DNA of 64,000 nucleotides from Nitrospirota bacterium (GTDB taxonomy: Bacteria > Nitrospirota > Nitrospiria > Nitrospirales > Nitrospiraceae), in the NCBI GenBank assembly GCA_030645475.1, contig JAUSMA010000060.1, positions 62,001 through 126,000 on the forward strand. Reading direction: 5' to 3'. Position 1 is the stretch's first letter; each line of letters opens with the position of its first letter. Made by a program: the position numbers and the translations under genes. The notes under the pieces were generated by a model. It worked only from the letters and a program-made list of their open reading frames with translations. It was not told the origin of the DNA and did no database searches. This document shows, piece after piece, positions 34,904 to 43,740 of the stretch.

Positions 34904-35170
34904 ATGACCGGAATCGATCTGTTGGGTTTTGCGGCAGGGACGTTGACGACCTGTGCTTTCTGGCCCCAGCTGCAGAAGACATGGATCTCGAAGTCTGCGG
35001 GTGATGTCTCGCTGGGCATGCTGGCGATTTTCACCTCAGGCGTTGGGCTCTGGTTTCTCTATGGACTGGTGCTTCAGTCCTGGCCGATTATTTTGACCAA
35101 TGCTGTGACGCTGATACTGACGGGGGCGATATTAGTACTCAAGATTCGGTTTAGGACTAGCGGCGGTTAG
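34904..35170 (+). CDS. SemiSWEET-family transporter
   Basis: An 88-residue membrane protein with three hydrophobic helices: LLGFAAGTLTTCAFWPQLQKTW (PQ motif in helix 1), LAIFTSGVGLWFLYGLV and ILTNAVTLILTGAILVLK. SemiSWEETs dimerise to pass sugars. It carries the conserved PQ and the WFLYG segment. Start ATG 34904 with GAGAGGGA upstream. Its 3' end overlaps the convergent gene 35157-36584 by 14 bases. The substrate here is unknown. Confidence 0.85.
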   Translation: MTGIDLLGFAAGTLTTCAFWPQLQKTWISKSAGDVSLGMLAIFTSGVGLWFLYGLVLQSWPIILTNAVTLILTGAILVLKIRFRTSGG

Positions 35171-36584
35171 TTTTTCGGCTTGGAGGAGTTGCCTGGATTT
35201 CCTTGGTCGCTGGTGCGAGGGTGACCATCGCAGGAACACTGACATCGAAACTCTGGTCGCCACCATCGTCGAATCGGTCTTTCCCCACGCTATAGATCTT
35301 CTGCTGCGTCGGGCTCCACAACATCGGCAATCCGCTAAATGGGTCGTAATAGGACGAGCCGACTTCCGCGAGTCGATTCGGCACGGTGGTTTGTGCGCTC
35401 GGGCGCCGCAAGACGACCTGTAATGAGGCGAGCCGCAGCCTGGCATCGGTCTCCTTCAGCTGATAGTGGAAGGGGGCCCAGTCAGGCTCGAATGGAGCGG
35501 TATTGATGAGGCGTTCAGTCATGCCGTGACGTGCGGTTCCGGACAGCTCTCTGAGTGTGGGCAAGGTCGTCTGTCCAGTTTCTGTCGCATGGATGATGGC
35601 ATCGTAGTAGGTCGCGTACATTTCCCAGGTCTCTCGCGTTTGTAACGGGATGCCGACCAACGAGCGGGGTAGTGGATGTGCGATTCGATCAAAGGCCTGT
35701 TCGGGCAGACGGGCTGCGCCTGCCAGCCACTGTTGGGGTGTCAGGAGAGATTCGGACGGCCGTTTCGTGATGAATGTGCCTGTGCGATCGGCCTGGACGC
35801 CAAGTGTGAATTGATGTTGTAGCGGCCAGCGGAGCGACGACTCAGTTGCCGTCAGTGGGGGTGCGATGTTGGGAGTCATCGCCAGGACGGTTTTGTCGAC
35901 GGTTGCTTGCGACAATAAGGTCGAGAGCAGGTGGAGATCGTCGGTGATGACGATTTGCGCCATGACTTTGGTGGCGATGGTGGTCGCATCTCGAAGTACA
36001 TGTCGCCACATACGAAGGTCTTGCGTCATCCGGTGCATGCCCAGGACTGTCTGGCGGGAAAATCCGTCGGCGATATAGAGGCGATGGGCGAGAAACATTT
36101 CGGCAAAGCGAGGCGTGCCGCAGTGCGCGAATCCCATGTCTTCGAACGGCATAGAGAGCCATCGCTCATATCGTGTTAGAAAGGTCCGGTCGCGACCGGT
36201 CACCTGGTGGAACCATGCCTGCATATTCCTGAACTCATTCATCGGGCTCTCGGCGTTCCAGGAAGGGATGATCCGTTCGACAGGGAGTTGAATCTGCAGT
36301 TCTGCACGTCCAAGCTTGTCGTAGTTGAATTCGCTGTTGCTTGGAGCGGCGTTGGTTTCAACCCATATTTCATGCCCCGTCTTGGCGGGATCGAGCGTCG
36401 CAGCTGAGGCAAACCCGAGCAAATAGAAATAGCCATTCTCATAGGGATCGACGAGACGTTGTTGCGGCGGTTCCAGGAGGCGAGTGAAGGCTGGGCTGGG
36501 CGGTTGCCCTTTCGAGGACCAGATCAGGCCTGAAATTTGGAAGAAAGCCCAGAGGATGAGAACGCCAATGATCAGGTGTTTCAT
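35157..36584 (-). CDS. Membrane-anchored hypothetical protein
   Basis: A 475-residue protein with one N-terminal hydrophobic helix (LIIGVLILWAFFQISGLIW), which is an uncleaved anchor or signal peptide, and a large soluble region. Visible stretches include PPQQRLVDPYENGYFYLLGFASA, WHQVTGRDRTFL-like FHQVTGRDRTFLTRYERWL and YDPFSGLPMLWSPTQQKIYSVG, the last resembling the pro-peptide-like module of secreted prokaryotic proteins. Family not recognised. Confidence 0.6.
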   Translation of the reverse strand: MKHLIIGVLILWAFFQISGLIWSSKGQPPSPAFTRLLEPPQQRLVDPYENGYFYLLGFASAATLDPAKTGHEIWVETNAAPSNSEFNYDKLGRAELQIQLPVERIIPSWNAESPMNEFRNMQAWFHQVTGRDRTFLTRYERWLSMPFEDMGFAHCGTPRFAEMFLAHRLYIADGFSRQTVLGMHRMTQDLRMWRHVLRDATTIATKVMAQIVITDDLHLLSTLLSQATVDKTVLAMTPNIAPPLTATESSLRWPLQHQFTLGVQADRTGTFITKRPSESLLTPQQWLAGAARLPEQAFDRIAHPLPRSLVGIPLQTRETWEMYATYYDAIIHATETGQTTLPTLRELSGTARHGMTERLINTAPFEPDWAPFHYQLKETDARLRLASLQVVLRRPSAQTTVPNRLAEVGSSYYDPFSGLPMLWSPTQQKIYSVGKDRFDDGGDQSFDVSVPAMVTLAPATKEIQATPPSRKTNRR

Positions 36585-36791
36585 AAATACGTAAGTAGAA
36601 GTTGTATGTTGGACCGGTCATTCACCTGGACCGCTATGTCCTCTGGGATCGTCATGCAGGGCAGAGGTGAGCAAGGGCTATGCCGGAAGGCGGCCTGAAA
36701 AAGCTCGGTCTTTTGCTCCCTTTGTCAGAGACTTCGGATTGGCGAGATGTCAGACGATGAGGAGGGAACTGTCGAACGGACATTAATGAAC

Positions 36792-36821
36792 TTGACAACC
36801 TTCTTCCTTGTCTCCTAGAGT
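36792..36821 (+). promoter_or_regulatory. Candidate promoter of the btuFCD transcript
   Basis: TTGACA at 36792-36797 and TAGAGT at 36816-36821 with an 18-base spacer. The -35 box is perfect and it lies 17 bases ahead of the riboswitch, the right place for a leader start. Confidence 0.55.
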
Positions 36822-36837
36822 GCCCTCCACATTGTGA

Positions 36838-36983
36838 CTCCTGTGGTCAGGGAAGAGGGTGTAAGTCCCTCGCGGTCCCGCCGCTGTAAATGGGGACGAA
36901 ACCCGTAAATGCCACTGTTCGCTTCGGCGGATGGGAAGGTGCGGGGAGTAGGGTGAACCATAAGCCAGAAGACCTCCCAGGAT
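36838..36983 (+). ncRNA. Cobalamin riboswitch 1 (upstream of btuFCD)
   Basis: Core elements in order: GGGAAGAGGGTG-type start, CCGCCGCTGTAAATGGGGA, GCCACTG, GGGAAGGTGCGGGGAG and the B12 box AAGCCAGAAGACCT near 36962-36975. The ends pair as P1 (CCTGTGGTC with GACCTCCCAGG). A terminator hairpin follows at 37040-37074. It should reduce import when B12 is plentiful. Confidence 0.92.
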
Positions 36984-37039
36984 AGTTGACCGACGTTCCC
37001 TCGTGGGCTGGGGAATTGGCGAGGATGAGTTGCGGGAGC

Positions 37040-37074
37040 AATCCTCAGGGTCTGTCAGGCCTTGGGGATTTTTT
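37040..37074 (+). terminator. Rho-independent terminator of riboswitch 1
   Basis: AATCCTCAGGG and CCTTGGGGATT form an 11-base-pair stem (with some G-T pairs) and are followed by TTTTTT. GAGGAT at 37021-37026 can pair with ATCCTC in the 5' arm as an antiterminator. Ligand-bound RNA would free the arm and stop transcription before btuF. Confidence 0.75.
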
Positions 37075-37076
37075 AT

Positions 37077-38081
37077 TTGCGCACCGCTGCATGGCATGGT
37101 CGATGGTGGGCTGGACTGTTGACGAGTATGGGAATACTCGTTCTTGCGATGGCCACCTTCGCGAATGCAGATGATGGGACGTCGGGCATGGCACGTCGAC
37201 AGCAGGGCATCCTCACCGGCATGCCGTTTATGGCGAACGTCTCGGCACGCGCCTATGTCGATGATGCGGGTCGCCGCATATATTTTGCCAAACCTCCCGC
37301 GCGAATCGTCTCACTGGCGCCCAGCATCACGGAAATGCTGTTTGCCATGGAGGCGGGGGAGCAGCTCGTCGGCGTCACAGACTTTTGCGACTATCCACCC
37401 GAAGCTCTGACAAAGCCTAAAGTCGGCTACTCCAATCCGAACTTGGAAACGTTGGTGGCGCTCCAGCCTGATCTGGTAGTGGCGCCCAACGATTTTCTCA
37501 AACCCGATATCATCGTCAAGCTTGAGCAGCTGAAGATCCCAGTATTTATCTTGGCAGACAAGAACGTCGAGGGGATTTTCGTTCACATTCAAACGCTTGG
37601 ACGGATTGTCGGACATTCGGCAAAAGCCGATACCGTTGCCATGCAGCTTCGACATCAGGTGGCTGCGATCCAGCAGCGTGTTCAGGGAATGGCTCCAGTG
37701 CGGATGCTCTATGTGTTGAACAGCCAACCTTTGATCACTGTCGGGCCGGGCAGTTTCATCGATCAGCTCATTGGAATGGCCGGAGGCGTCAATGTCGCGG
37801 CCAAGAGCGTTACGCCCTATCCGCGGCTTAGTATGGAGTCTGTGCTCCAAGAGGATCCTGAAGTGTTGGTGTTTCCTGTCGGCAAAGCGGAAGGCATCTC
37901 AGAGAGCGAGCAGCAGACCTGGCGCCAGTGGACGACGATGACGGCGGTGAAGCGCAGCAGACTTCACCAGATTTCTGCCGATTGGTTGAACCGGCCTGGT
38001 CCGCGCATCGCCCAGGGACTTGAGTCGCTCGCCGCAATTTTACATCCGGATAACACGCCGGGCAGTCGAACCGAACGATAA
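37077..38081 (+). CDS. btuF: Corrinoid ABC transporter substrate-binding protein
   Basis: About 334 residues. A cleavable signal peptide ends near MATFANA, followed by a BtuF-type helical-backbone binding fold: RIVSLAPSITEMLFAMEAG, VGVTDFCDYPPEA, KVGYSNPNLETLVALQPDLVV, GPGSFIDQLIGMAGG. It binds cobalamin in the periplasm and feeds BtuCD. The start is uncertain: the TTG at 37077 gives a normal signal peptide, but the TTG at 37062 lies in the terminator arm and the ATG at 37128 leaves no positive N-terminus. The context (riboswitch, btuC, btuD) makes corrinoid far likelier than iron siderophore. Confidence 0.88.
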   Translation: MRTAAWHGRWWAGLLTSMGILVLAMATFANADDGTSGMARRQQGILTGMPFMANVSARAYVDDAGRRIYFAKPPARIVSLAPSITEMLFAMEAGEQLVGVTDFCDYPPEALTKPKVGYSNPNLETLVALQPDLVVAPNDFLKPDIIVKLEQLKIPVFILADKNVEGIFVHIQTLGRIVGHSAKADTVAMQLRHQVAAIQQRVQGMAPVRMLYVLNSQPLITVGPGSFIDQLIGMAGGVNVAAKSVTPYPRLSMESVLQEDPEVLVFPVGKAEGISESEQQTWRQWTTMTAVKRSRLHQISADWLNRPGPRIAQGLESLAAILHPDNTPGSRTER

Positions 38082-38093
38082 CGAGAACAGCGT

Positions 38094-39170
38094 ATGGCAG
38101 ATATCGTGGCATCATGGGCGCAGGCCGGCGCGGTGTTGACCGTCCAGCGATGGGTGGTAGTGATCGGTGGACTGCTGCTGGCGAGCCTGGCCGTGTTGCT
38201 GCTCTGTCTGCAATTCGGCGCCACGTCGGTCGGCATGGGAACGGTCGCGACGGCGATCGCGCGTCTGTTGCGCGGGGATGAGGCCGGCTCTCCAAGTCTG
38301 GCGACTTCCGAGATTATTATGGTGCAGATTCGTTTTCCGCGAGTGCTCATGGGTTTTCTCGTGGGGGCCAGTTTGGCGGCGGTCGGTGTCACGCTTCAAG
38401 CCCTGCTGAGAAATCCGTTAGCCGATCCCTATGTATTGGGTGTGTCGAGCGGATCCGCTCTGGGCGTTTCGGTGGCGATTCTGTTTGGCATCGGTTCCAC
38501 CTTCATGCTGCTGCCGGTGCTCCCGCTCTTTGGATTTGCCGGAGGCCTGCTGGCACTGGTGTTGATCTATCGGCTGGCGCAGTCAAAAGGCCGGTTGCCG
38601 GTTCATAGCCTGTTGCTGGCTGGCGTGATTTTGAATGCCATTCTGACGGCCTTTATCATGTTCATCACATCAATCATGGAGCCGAACCGTTCAGCGGGAC
38701 TGATGGCCTGGCTGATGGGATCGCTGACCGCGCCGGGGTATCCGGCATTAGGCGTCTTTTTGATGTATGTCGTGTTGGTCCTCGGGGTTCTCATGCACAA
38801 GGCCCAGTCGCTCAATGTGCTCACGTTGGGCGAAGAAACAGCTCGCTCACTGGGTATAGAGACTGAGGGGGTGAAGAAGCAGCTCTTTGTGCTCACGGCA
38901 CTCCTGACCGGTGCGATTGTGTCGGTGAGCGGCATGATCGGGTTCGTCGGGATGGTGGTGCCTCATGCGGTGCGGCTGCTCATCGGATCGGATCATCGGC
39001 TGTTGCTGCCTGCGTCGGCGTTAGTCGGAGGCATGTTTCTCTCCCTGGCCGATACGATCGCCCGGACGATTATGTCTCCCGCGGAAATACCGGTGGGCAT
39101 TGTGACGGCGCTCGCCGGTGGCCCATTTTTCCTCTATCTTCTTCTCTGGCGAAAAGATCGGATGTTGTGA
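38094..39170 (+). CDS. btuC: Corrinoid ABC transporter permease
   Basis: A 358-residue FecCD-family permease with about ten membrane segments. Typical stretches are RFPRVLMGFLVGASLAAVGVTLQALLRNPLADPYVLGVSSG (shown by pieces RVLMGFLVGASL and NPLADPYVLGVSSG), LLLAGVILNAIL, LLGEETARSLGI-like LTLGEETARSLGIE and GFVGMVVPHAVRLLIG. It forms the translocation dimer of BtuCDF. It begins 12 bases after btuF and ends one base before btuD. Confidence 0.93.
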   Translation: MADIVASWAQAGAVLTVQRWVVVIGGLLLASLAVLLLCLQFGATSVGMGTVATAIARLLRGDEAGSPSLATSEIIMVQIRFPRVLMGFLVGASLAAVGVTLQALLRNPLADPYVLGVSSGSALGVSVAILFGIGSTFMLLPVLPLFGFAGGLLALVLIYRLAQSKGRLPVHSLLLAGVILNAILTAFIMFITSIMEPNRSAGLMAWLMGSLTAPGYPALGVFLMYVVLVLGVLMHKAQSLNVLTLGEETARSLGIETEGVKKQLFVLTALLTGAIVSVSGMIGFVGMVVPHAVRLLIGSDHRLLLPASALVGGMFLSLADTIARTIMSPAEIPVGIVTALAGGPFFLYLLLWRKDRML

Positions 39171-39171
39171 G

Positions 39172-40047
39172 ATGACGACCTGCCAGATTGACGTCGCGCA
39201 TTCCGGGTTGTCTGCGGAGAGTCCTGCCATCGAAGTCCTTGGACTATCGTTTCAATACCGCACGTCGGAAGGGCGAGGGAGAATGTGGACCCTCGATCAT
39301 CTCTCCTTCCACGTCGATACCGGCGAGATTCTGGGCATTGTGGGACCTAACGGGTCCGGGAAGACCTCGCTCTTAAAAGTGTTGTCAGGTCTCTTGCCGG
39401 CAGGCGAAGGCGATGTACGATTGGGCGGTCTCTCCCTGGGGAAACAGAGCCAAACCGATATCGCCCGTGTGGTCGCGGTCGTGCCGCAGGAATATGCACA
39501 GGTATTCCCGTTTACTGTGGCCGAGACCGTATTGATGGGACGGTTCCCCCATCGGACGACTCGTTGGTGGAGTCTGGGAATCGGAGATGAGACCGCGGAC
39601 GATCTCGCCTGTGCGCACCAATCGATGGTCGACACCGATGTGCTCTCGCTGGCCGACCGACTGGTCTCGGACTTATCCGGCGGAGAACGGCAACGTGTCA
39701 TGATCGCGCGAGCGCTCGCGCAAGAGCCGAAGATCCTCCTTCTTGACGAGCCGACGGCGTTTCTCGACATCAATCACCAGATCGAGATTTGTTCGCTCAT
39801 CGCGAGGCTCAGGACAGAACGACGGCTGACGGTGGTGTTGGTGTCGCACGATCTGAATGTCGCGAGCCAGTATTGCGACCGGGTCTTGATGCTCAAGGAC
39901 GGCGGGCTGTGCCGTATCGGCTCGCCGGAGGAGACCATTCGACCTGATGTGCTTCGGATGGTCTATGGATGTGATGTGGTCGTCGACGCCCATCCCCAAA
40001 CGGGCAGGCCACGCGTGACGATGCCGATGAGTATCGTTCGACAGTAG
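39172..40047 (+). CDS. btuD: Corrinoid ABC transporter ATPase
   Basis: A 291-residue ATPase: Walker A GPNGSGKTSLLK, Q-loop VPQEYAQVFP, signature LSGGERQRVMIA, Walker B ILLLDEPTAFLD and switch His in VLVSHDLN. Its length and 32-residue N-terminal extension are normal for FecE/BtuD proteins. ATG 39172 is one base after the btuC stop; a longer frame overlapping btuC was rejected. The riboswitch of btuB begins about 80 bases past its stop. Confidence 0.93.
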   Translation: MTTCQIDVAHSGLSAESPAIEVLGLSFQYRTSEGRGRMWTLDHLSFHVDTGEILGIVGPNGSGKTSLLKVLSGLLPAGEGDVRLGGLSLGKQSQTDIARVVAVVPQEYAQVFPFTVAETVLMGRFPHRTTRWWSLGIGDETADDLACAHQSMVDTDVLSLADRLVSDLSGGERQRVMIARALAQEPKILLLDEPTAFLDINHQIEICSLIARLRTERRLTVVLVSHDLNVASQYCDRVLMLKDGGLCRIGSPEETIRPDVLRMVYGCDVVVDAHPQTGRPRVTMPMSIVRQ

Positions 40048-40104
40048 AAGACAGCCAGGGTCCTGTCCCCGGCCCGGCTGTGTGTGACCAAGGGGGGCGG
40101 TTAG

Positions 40105-40120
40105 TTTCTTATTTAAGAAA
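40105..40120. repeat. Palindrome ahead of riboswitch 2
   Basis: TTTCTTATTTAAGAAA has 7-base arms (TTTCTTA/TAAGAAA) and a two-base centre. It lies upstream of riboswitch 2, where a promoter is expected. It could be an operator or a weak hairpin. Confidence 0.4.
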
Positions 40121-40129
40121 GGGCGTTTT

Positions 40130-40285
40130 GGAGAAGCGACGCGGGTGACGGGGAAGATGGTGCAAATCCATCACGGTGCCGCCACTGTAAGCGGGGAGTA
40201 ATTCTGCATTGAGCCACTGTGTGCCTGGCACACGGGAAGGCGCAGAAACACGACGATCCGCAAGTCAGGAGACCCATTCCGTAGT
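40130..40285 (+). ncRNA. Cobalamin riboswitch 2 (upstream of btuB and the cob operon)
   Basis: Core elements: GGGAAGATGGTGCAAATCCA, CGCCACTGTAAGCGGGGAG, GCCACTG...GGGAAGGCGCAG and the B12 box CAAGTCAGGAGACC near 40261-40274. P1 pairs GGGT with ACCC at the borders. Unlike riboswitch 1, no terminator with T-run follows; a hairpin masks the btuB ribosome-binding site. Confidence 0.92.
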
Positions 40286-40298
40286 TGATTCGACTCAA

Positions 40299-40315
40299 CC
40301 CTTCGAGCACAAGGG
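40299..40315 (+). promoter_or_regulatory. Ribosome-binding-site sequestering hairpin of btuB
   Basis: CCCTT at 40299-40303 pairs with AAGGG at 40311-40315, which is part of the AAGGGAG ribosome-binding site of btuB (ATG 40324). A second hairpin, GTTGA/TCAAC, lies directly upstream. The pair suggests translational control by riboswitch 2. Confidence 0.6.
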
Positions 40316-40323
40316 AGATCGTT

Positions 40324-42330
40324 ATGATGTGGTTCCTTCGTTCTAGTCGTGTGTGGTGGTGTCTGCTTTCTCTGTTTGCCATGAGTCCTCTCGTTCATGC
40401 TGCCCCGGACATCGAAGTGGCATCCGCCGATCAAATAGACACCATTGAGACGCGGGAAGTCGTGGTGAGTGCAACCAAAACCCCTGTTCCTGTCACTCAA
40501 CTCACCAGCGCAGCCGAGATCATTACTGAGGAAGACCTGAAGCGTCGGCAGATCAAGATGGTTTCGGAAGCTCTCCGTCTCAGCCAGGGACTCACGGTGT
40601 TCTCGAACGGTGGACCCGGTACGAGCACGAGTGTGCGCATCCGAGGCAGCAACTCCGACCAGGTGCTGGTGCTGATCGATGGCGCGATTATGAACAGCGC
40701 TACGACCGGTAGTTTTGACTTTGCAAATCTCACCACCGACAACATCGAACGTATTGAAATTCTCCGTGGCGCCCAAAGCATGCTGTGGGGCGCGGACGCG
40801 ATGGGTGGTGTCATCAATATTACTACCAAGAGGGGCACCGGCGCTCCGTCGGCCAACGCGTTCTTCGAGTACGGATCGTTCTCGTCCATCCGAGAAGGTG
40901 GCCAAGTTTCCGGAAAAACAGGAATCGTGGACTACAGCGCGGCGATCTCACGTTGGGATTATACGGGATTTTCAGCCGTCAACTATCGCCGTGGTGCTTC
41001 GGAGCGAGATGGCTTTCACAACTGGCAAACCTCAGCGCGCCTGGGTGTGGCCCTTCCTCACGAGGGACGGCTCGACTTCAATTTTCGTCTCTTGCAAGGC
41101 AGGGTGAACATCGATAACGGTTTTTCTCCTGGATTCGATACCCTGGGAGCGTTCAACAACAGCCAGCAGTTTGTGTACAGCGCTGCCTATACGCAGCCGA
41201 TTACGACCTGGTGGAACCAAGTCCTCACGGTGTCACGCCAAACAGAGGATTCTGAGTCTTTTTCCGGAACGACCCAGCGCAATCTGCAAACTGGGGTCGT
41301 TTCTACTCCATTTCTCTACCGATCGCAGATCAACACGTTGTCGAATCGCATGGAGTGGCAAAATAATATCCAGATTGCCAAGCCCTTACTCCTTAGTGCC
41401 GGATATCAGTTCCGTGAGCAGCAAGGGCAAAATCGAGACCTTCTGACAAACAATCTCGATATCCCGACCAAGATCGTTTCCAGCAATGCCGGATTTGCTC
41501 AGGCCCAACTGAATCTCTGGGAACGAGTCTTTGCAACGGCAGGCGTGAGATATGACGATTACAACGTTTTTGGTGGCGCCACCACGTACCGGACTACCGC
41601 CGGCTATCTCCATCAAGAGACCGGGACCAAGATCCGGAGCAGTTATGCGACCGGGTTTCGCGCGCCGACCGTCAATCAATTGTACTTCCCAGATTTTGGG
41701 AAGTCGGATCTGAAGCCCGAGCGAAGTCAGAGTATGGATATCGGGGTGGACCAGTATCTGCTCAATAACCGGCTGACTCTGAGCGGGGGACATTTCTGGA
41801 GCCGTTACCGTGACATGATTGTGGCTCAACAGAGCGCAGATGTATGCGGGAGCTCGTTCGGCTTCGCCAATTATTGTGCGCAGAATATAGGCTTGGTGAG
41901 CACGAAGGGATGGGAGGCGAGTGTCAAATATGCGGTAGTGAGGGATATGCCCTTGATCAAGAGCTTAGATGTCCAGGCTCAATATACCAATACGCTGACC
42001 AGGAACCTGGTGCAGCAGCCTGGCAATCGAGCGCCTCGTATGCCGGTCGATCAATGGAGCATGATCATTAGTTATCAGCCGATTGATCCGGTCAGGGTGA
42101 ACCTCGAAGGCCGCTATGTGGGCTCACGATTCGACGATGTCAATAATCAGCAAAAGATGCGTGCCTTCGATGTGTGGAATCTCTCTGCCACCTATGATGT
42201 GACGAATCGTGTGCAGACGTACGTGCGCGCCGACAATATTTTCAATGAGAAGTATGAAGAGATTCAGTTTTACGGTACTCCTGTGCGATCTATTTTTGTC
42301 GGGCTGAGAGTGAATTACGATGCGAAGTAA
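40324..42330 (+). CDS. btuB: TonB-dependent cobalamin receptor
   Basis: A 668-residue outer-membrane receptor. Signal peptide ends near VHA-APDIE. A plug domain contains REVVVSATKTPVPVTQLTSA (TonB-box-like EVVVSATK), LRLSQGLTVFSNGGPGTSTSVRIRG (pieces: SNGGPGTSTSVRIRG) and RIEILRGAQSMLWGADAMGGVINI. The rest is a 22-strand barrel with aromatic ends, closing in IFVGLRVNYDAK. It takes cobalamin across the outer membrane with TonB energy. The gene starts under riboswitch 2 and is followed by cbiA after nine bases. Start ATG 40324 or 40327. Confidence 0.92.
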   Translation: MMWFLRSSRVWWCLLSLFAMSPLVHAAPDIEVASADQIDTIETREVVVSATKTPVPVTQLTSAAEIITEEDLKRRQIKMVSEALRLSQGLTVFSNGGPGTSTSVRIRGSNSDQVLVLIDGAIMNSATTGSFDFANLTTDNIERIEILRGAQSMLWGADAMGGVINITTKRGTGAPSANAFFEYGSFSSIREGGQVSGKTGIVDYSAAISRWDYTGFSAVNYRRGASERDGFHNWQTSARLGVALPHEGRLDFNFRLLQGRVNIDNGFSPGFDTLGAFNNSQQFVYSAAYTQPITTWWNQVLTVSRQTEDSESFSGTTQRNLQTGVVSTPFLYRSQINTLSNRMEWQNNIQIAKPLLLSAGYQFREQQGQNRDLLTNNLDIPTKIVSSNAGFAQAQLNLWERVFATAGVRYDDYNVFGGATTYRTTAGYLHQETGTKIRSSYATGFRAPTVNQLYFPDFGKSDLKPERSQSMDIGVDQYLLNNRLTLSGGHFWSRYRDMIVAQQSADVCGSSFGFANYCAQNIGLVSTKGWEASVKYAVVRDMPLIKSLDVQAQYTNTLTRNLVQQPGNRAPRMPVDQWSMIISYQPIDPVRVNLEGRYVGSRFDDVNNQQKMRAFDVWNLSATYDVTNRVQTYVRADNIFNEKYEEIQFYGTPVRSIFVGLRVNYDAK

Positions 42331-42339
42331 CTGAATCAT

Positions 42340-43740
42340 ATGATCCTTCCCCGATTGGTCATCGCAGGCACTTCCAGCGGTGTCGGCAAGACGACGGTCA
42401 CCTTGGCAATCCTGGCGGCTCTGAAAGCTCGGGGCCGCCAGGTCCAGCCCTTCAAGGCTGGGCCTGATTTTATTGACCCGAGCCATCATGCCGCAGCGAC
42501 CGGACGTCCATCTCGGAATCTGGATGGCTGGATGTTGGGGGAAGCCGTCAATCGCGATATCTTTACGCGGGCCGCTGCTGACGCAGATATCTCCATTATC
42601 GAAGGGATGATGGGGCTGTTCGACGGGAGCTCACCGGCAAACGAAATCGGCAGCACGGCCGAATTGGCAAAACAGTTGGATGCGCCGGTGGTACTCGTCA
42701 TTGATGGAAGCGCCATGGTACGCTCCGCCGCAGCGATGGTGTCGGGGTATGCACAGTTCGATCCGGCGCTACGAGTAAAGGCCGTTCTGTTCAATCGAGT
42801 CGGTAGCGAAGGGCATTACAAGTTACTCAAGGAAGCCGTAGAGCAAGAGACTGATGTCGTGGCTGTGGGGTATTTCCGGTCGGATCCGGCAGTGACGATT
42901 TCTGATCGCCATCTCGGGCTTGTGACGGCGATGGAAGAGGGAACAGGCGAACTCTACGGTCGGCTGGCGAAGGCAGCGGAAGAAACGGTCGATCTGGATC
43001 GAATCGAGGTAGTGGCCCGTTCATGCGGTGAGTGCCCTGCAGTGGCACTTCCGCCTGTGACCAGGAGCCAAGGGCACACGATTCGAATCGGGGTGGCTCA
43101 GGATCTGGCCTTTTGTTTTTACTATCCCGACAATCTTGAATTGCTCAAAGCAGAGGGGGCGGAGTTGGTGACGTTTTCCCCCATGAACGATCAGGTGCTG
43201 CCCGATGTGGATATGCTGTATCTTGGCGGGGGTTATCCGGAACTGCATGGTGGGGTGCTGAGTAAGAATGCCCCAATGCGGACGGCCATCCGGAAGTTTG
43301 CCGAGCAGGGTGGGACGATTTATGCAGAATGCGGGGGGATGATGTATCTCACGCAAGCCATCCGCGACTTCGCCGGGATATCGCATGAGATGGTCGGGCT
43401 GTTTTCCGCTGAAGCTGTCATGAAGAAGCCGGGTTTGACCCTGGGGTACAGGACGATGGAACTCTCGCACGACTGCATCCTTGGTGCGGCTGGCACCACC
43501 GCACGAGGACATGAGTTTCATTATTCTTCGCTGGTTTCGAGCGGAACATTGGACTATGCCTGTGCGCTTCGGGATGCGGGAGGCCTGTCGAAGGGGCAGG
43601 ATGGGGTCTCCATCGGCAATGTGGTGGGGCTCTATACGCATTTGCATTTTGCCAGCCAGCCGCAGATTGCGAAGTCGCTGGTGTCGTCGGTGCGACGGAC
43701 CTCTCCGCGATTGTCGGTGAATGGAGGAGGCGCGAGATGA
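42340..43740 (+). CDS. cbiA: Cobyrinic acid a,c-diamide synthase
   Basis: A 466-residue CobB/CbiA-type enzyme. The N-terminal P-loop domain has IAGTSSGVGKTTVTLAIL; the C-terminal class I glutamine amidotransferase domain has LYLGGGYPELH, the active Cys in YAECGGMMYL and the His in GLYTHLHF. It amidates the a and c side chains of the corrin ring using Gln and ATP. It heads the cob operon after btuB and overlaps cobO by four bases. Confidence 0.95.
   Translation: MILPRLVIAGTSSGVGKTTVTLAILAALKARGRQVQPFKAGPDFIDPSHHAAATGRPSRNLDGWMLGEAVNRDIFTRAAADADISIIEGMMGLFDGSSPANEIGSTAELAKQLDAPVVLVIDGSAMVRSAAAMVSGYAQFDPALRVKAVLFNRVGSEGHYKLLKEAVEQETDVVAVGYFRSDPAVTISDRHLGLVTAMEEGTGELYGRLAKAAEETVDLDRIEVVARSCGECPAVALPPVTRSQGHTIRIGVAQDLAFCFYYPDNLELLKAEGAELVTFSPMNDQVLPDVDMLYLGGGYPELHGGVLSKNAPMRTAIRKFAEQGGTIYAECGGMMYLTQAIRDFAGISHEMVGLFSAEAVMKKPGLTLGYRTMELSHDCILGAAGTTARGHEFHYSSLVSSGTLDYACALRDAGGLSKGQDGVSIGNVVGLYTHLHFASQPQIAKSLVSSVRRTSPRLSVNGGGAR

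Noticed and set aside
37077-40047. Iron-siderophore rather than corrinoid ABC transporter
   Set aside because: The family is shared, but a B12 riboswitch in front and the btuB-cob operon behind make corrinoid the likely substrate.
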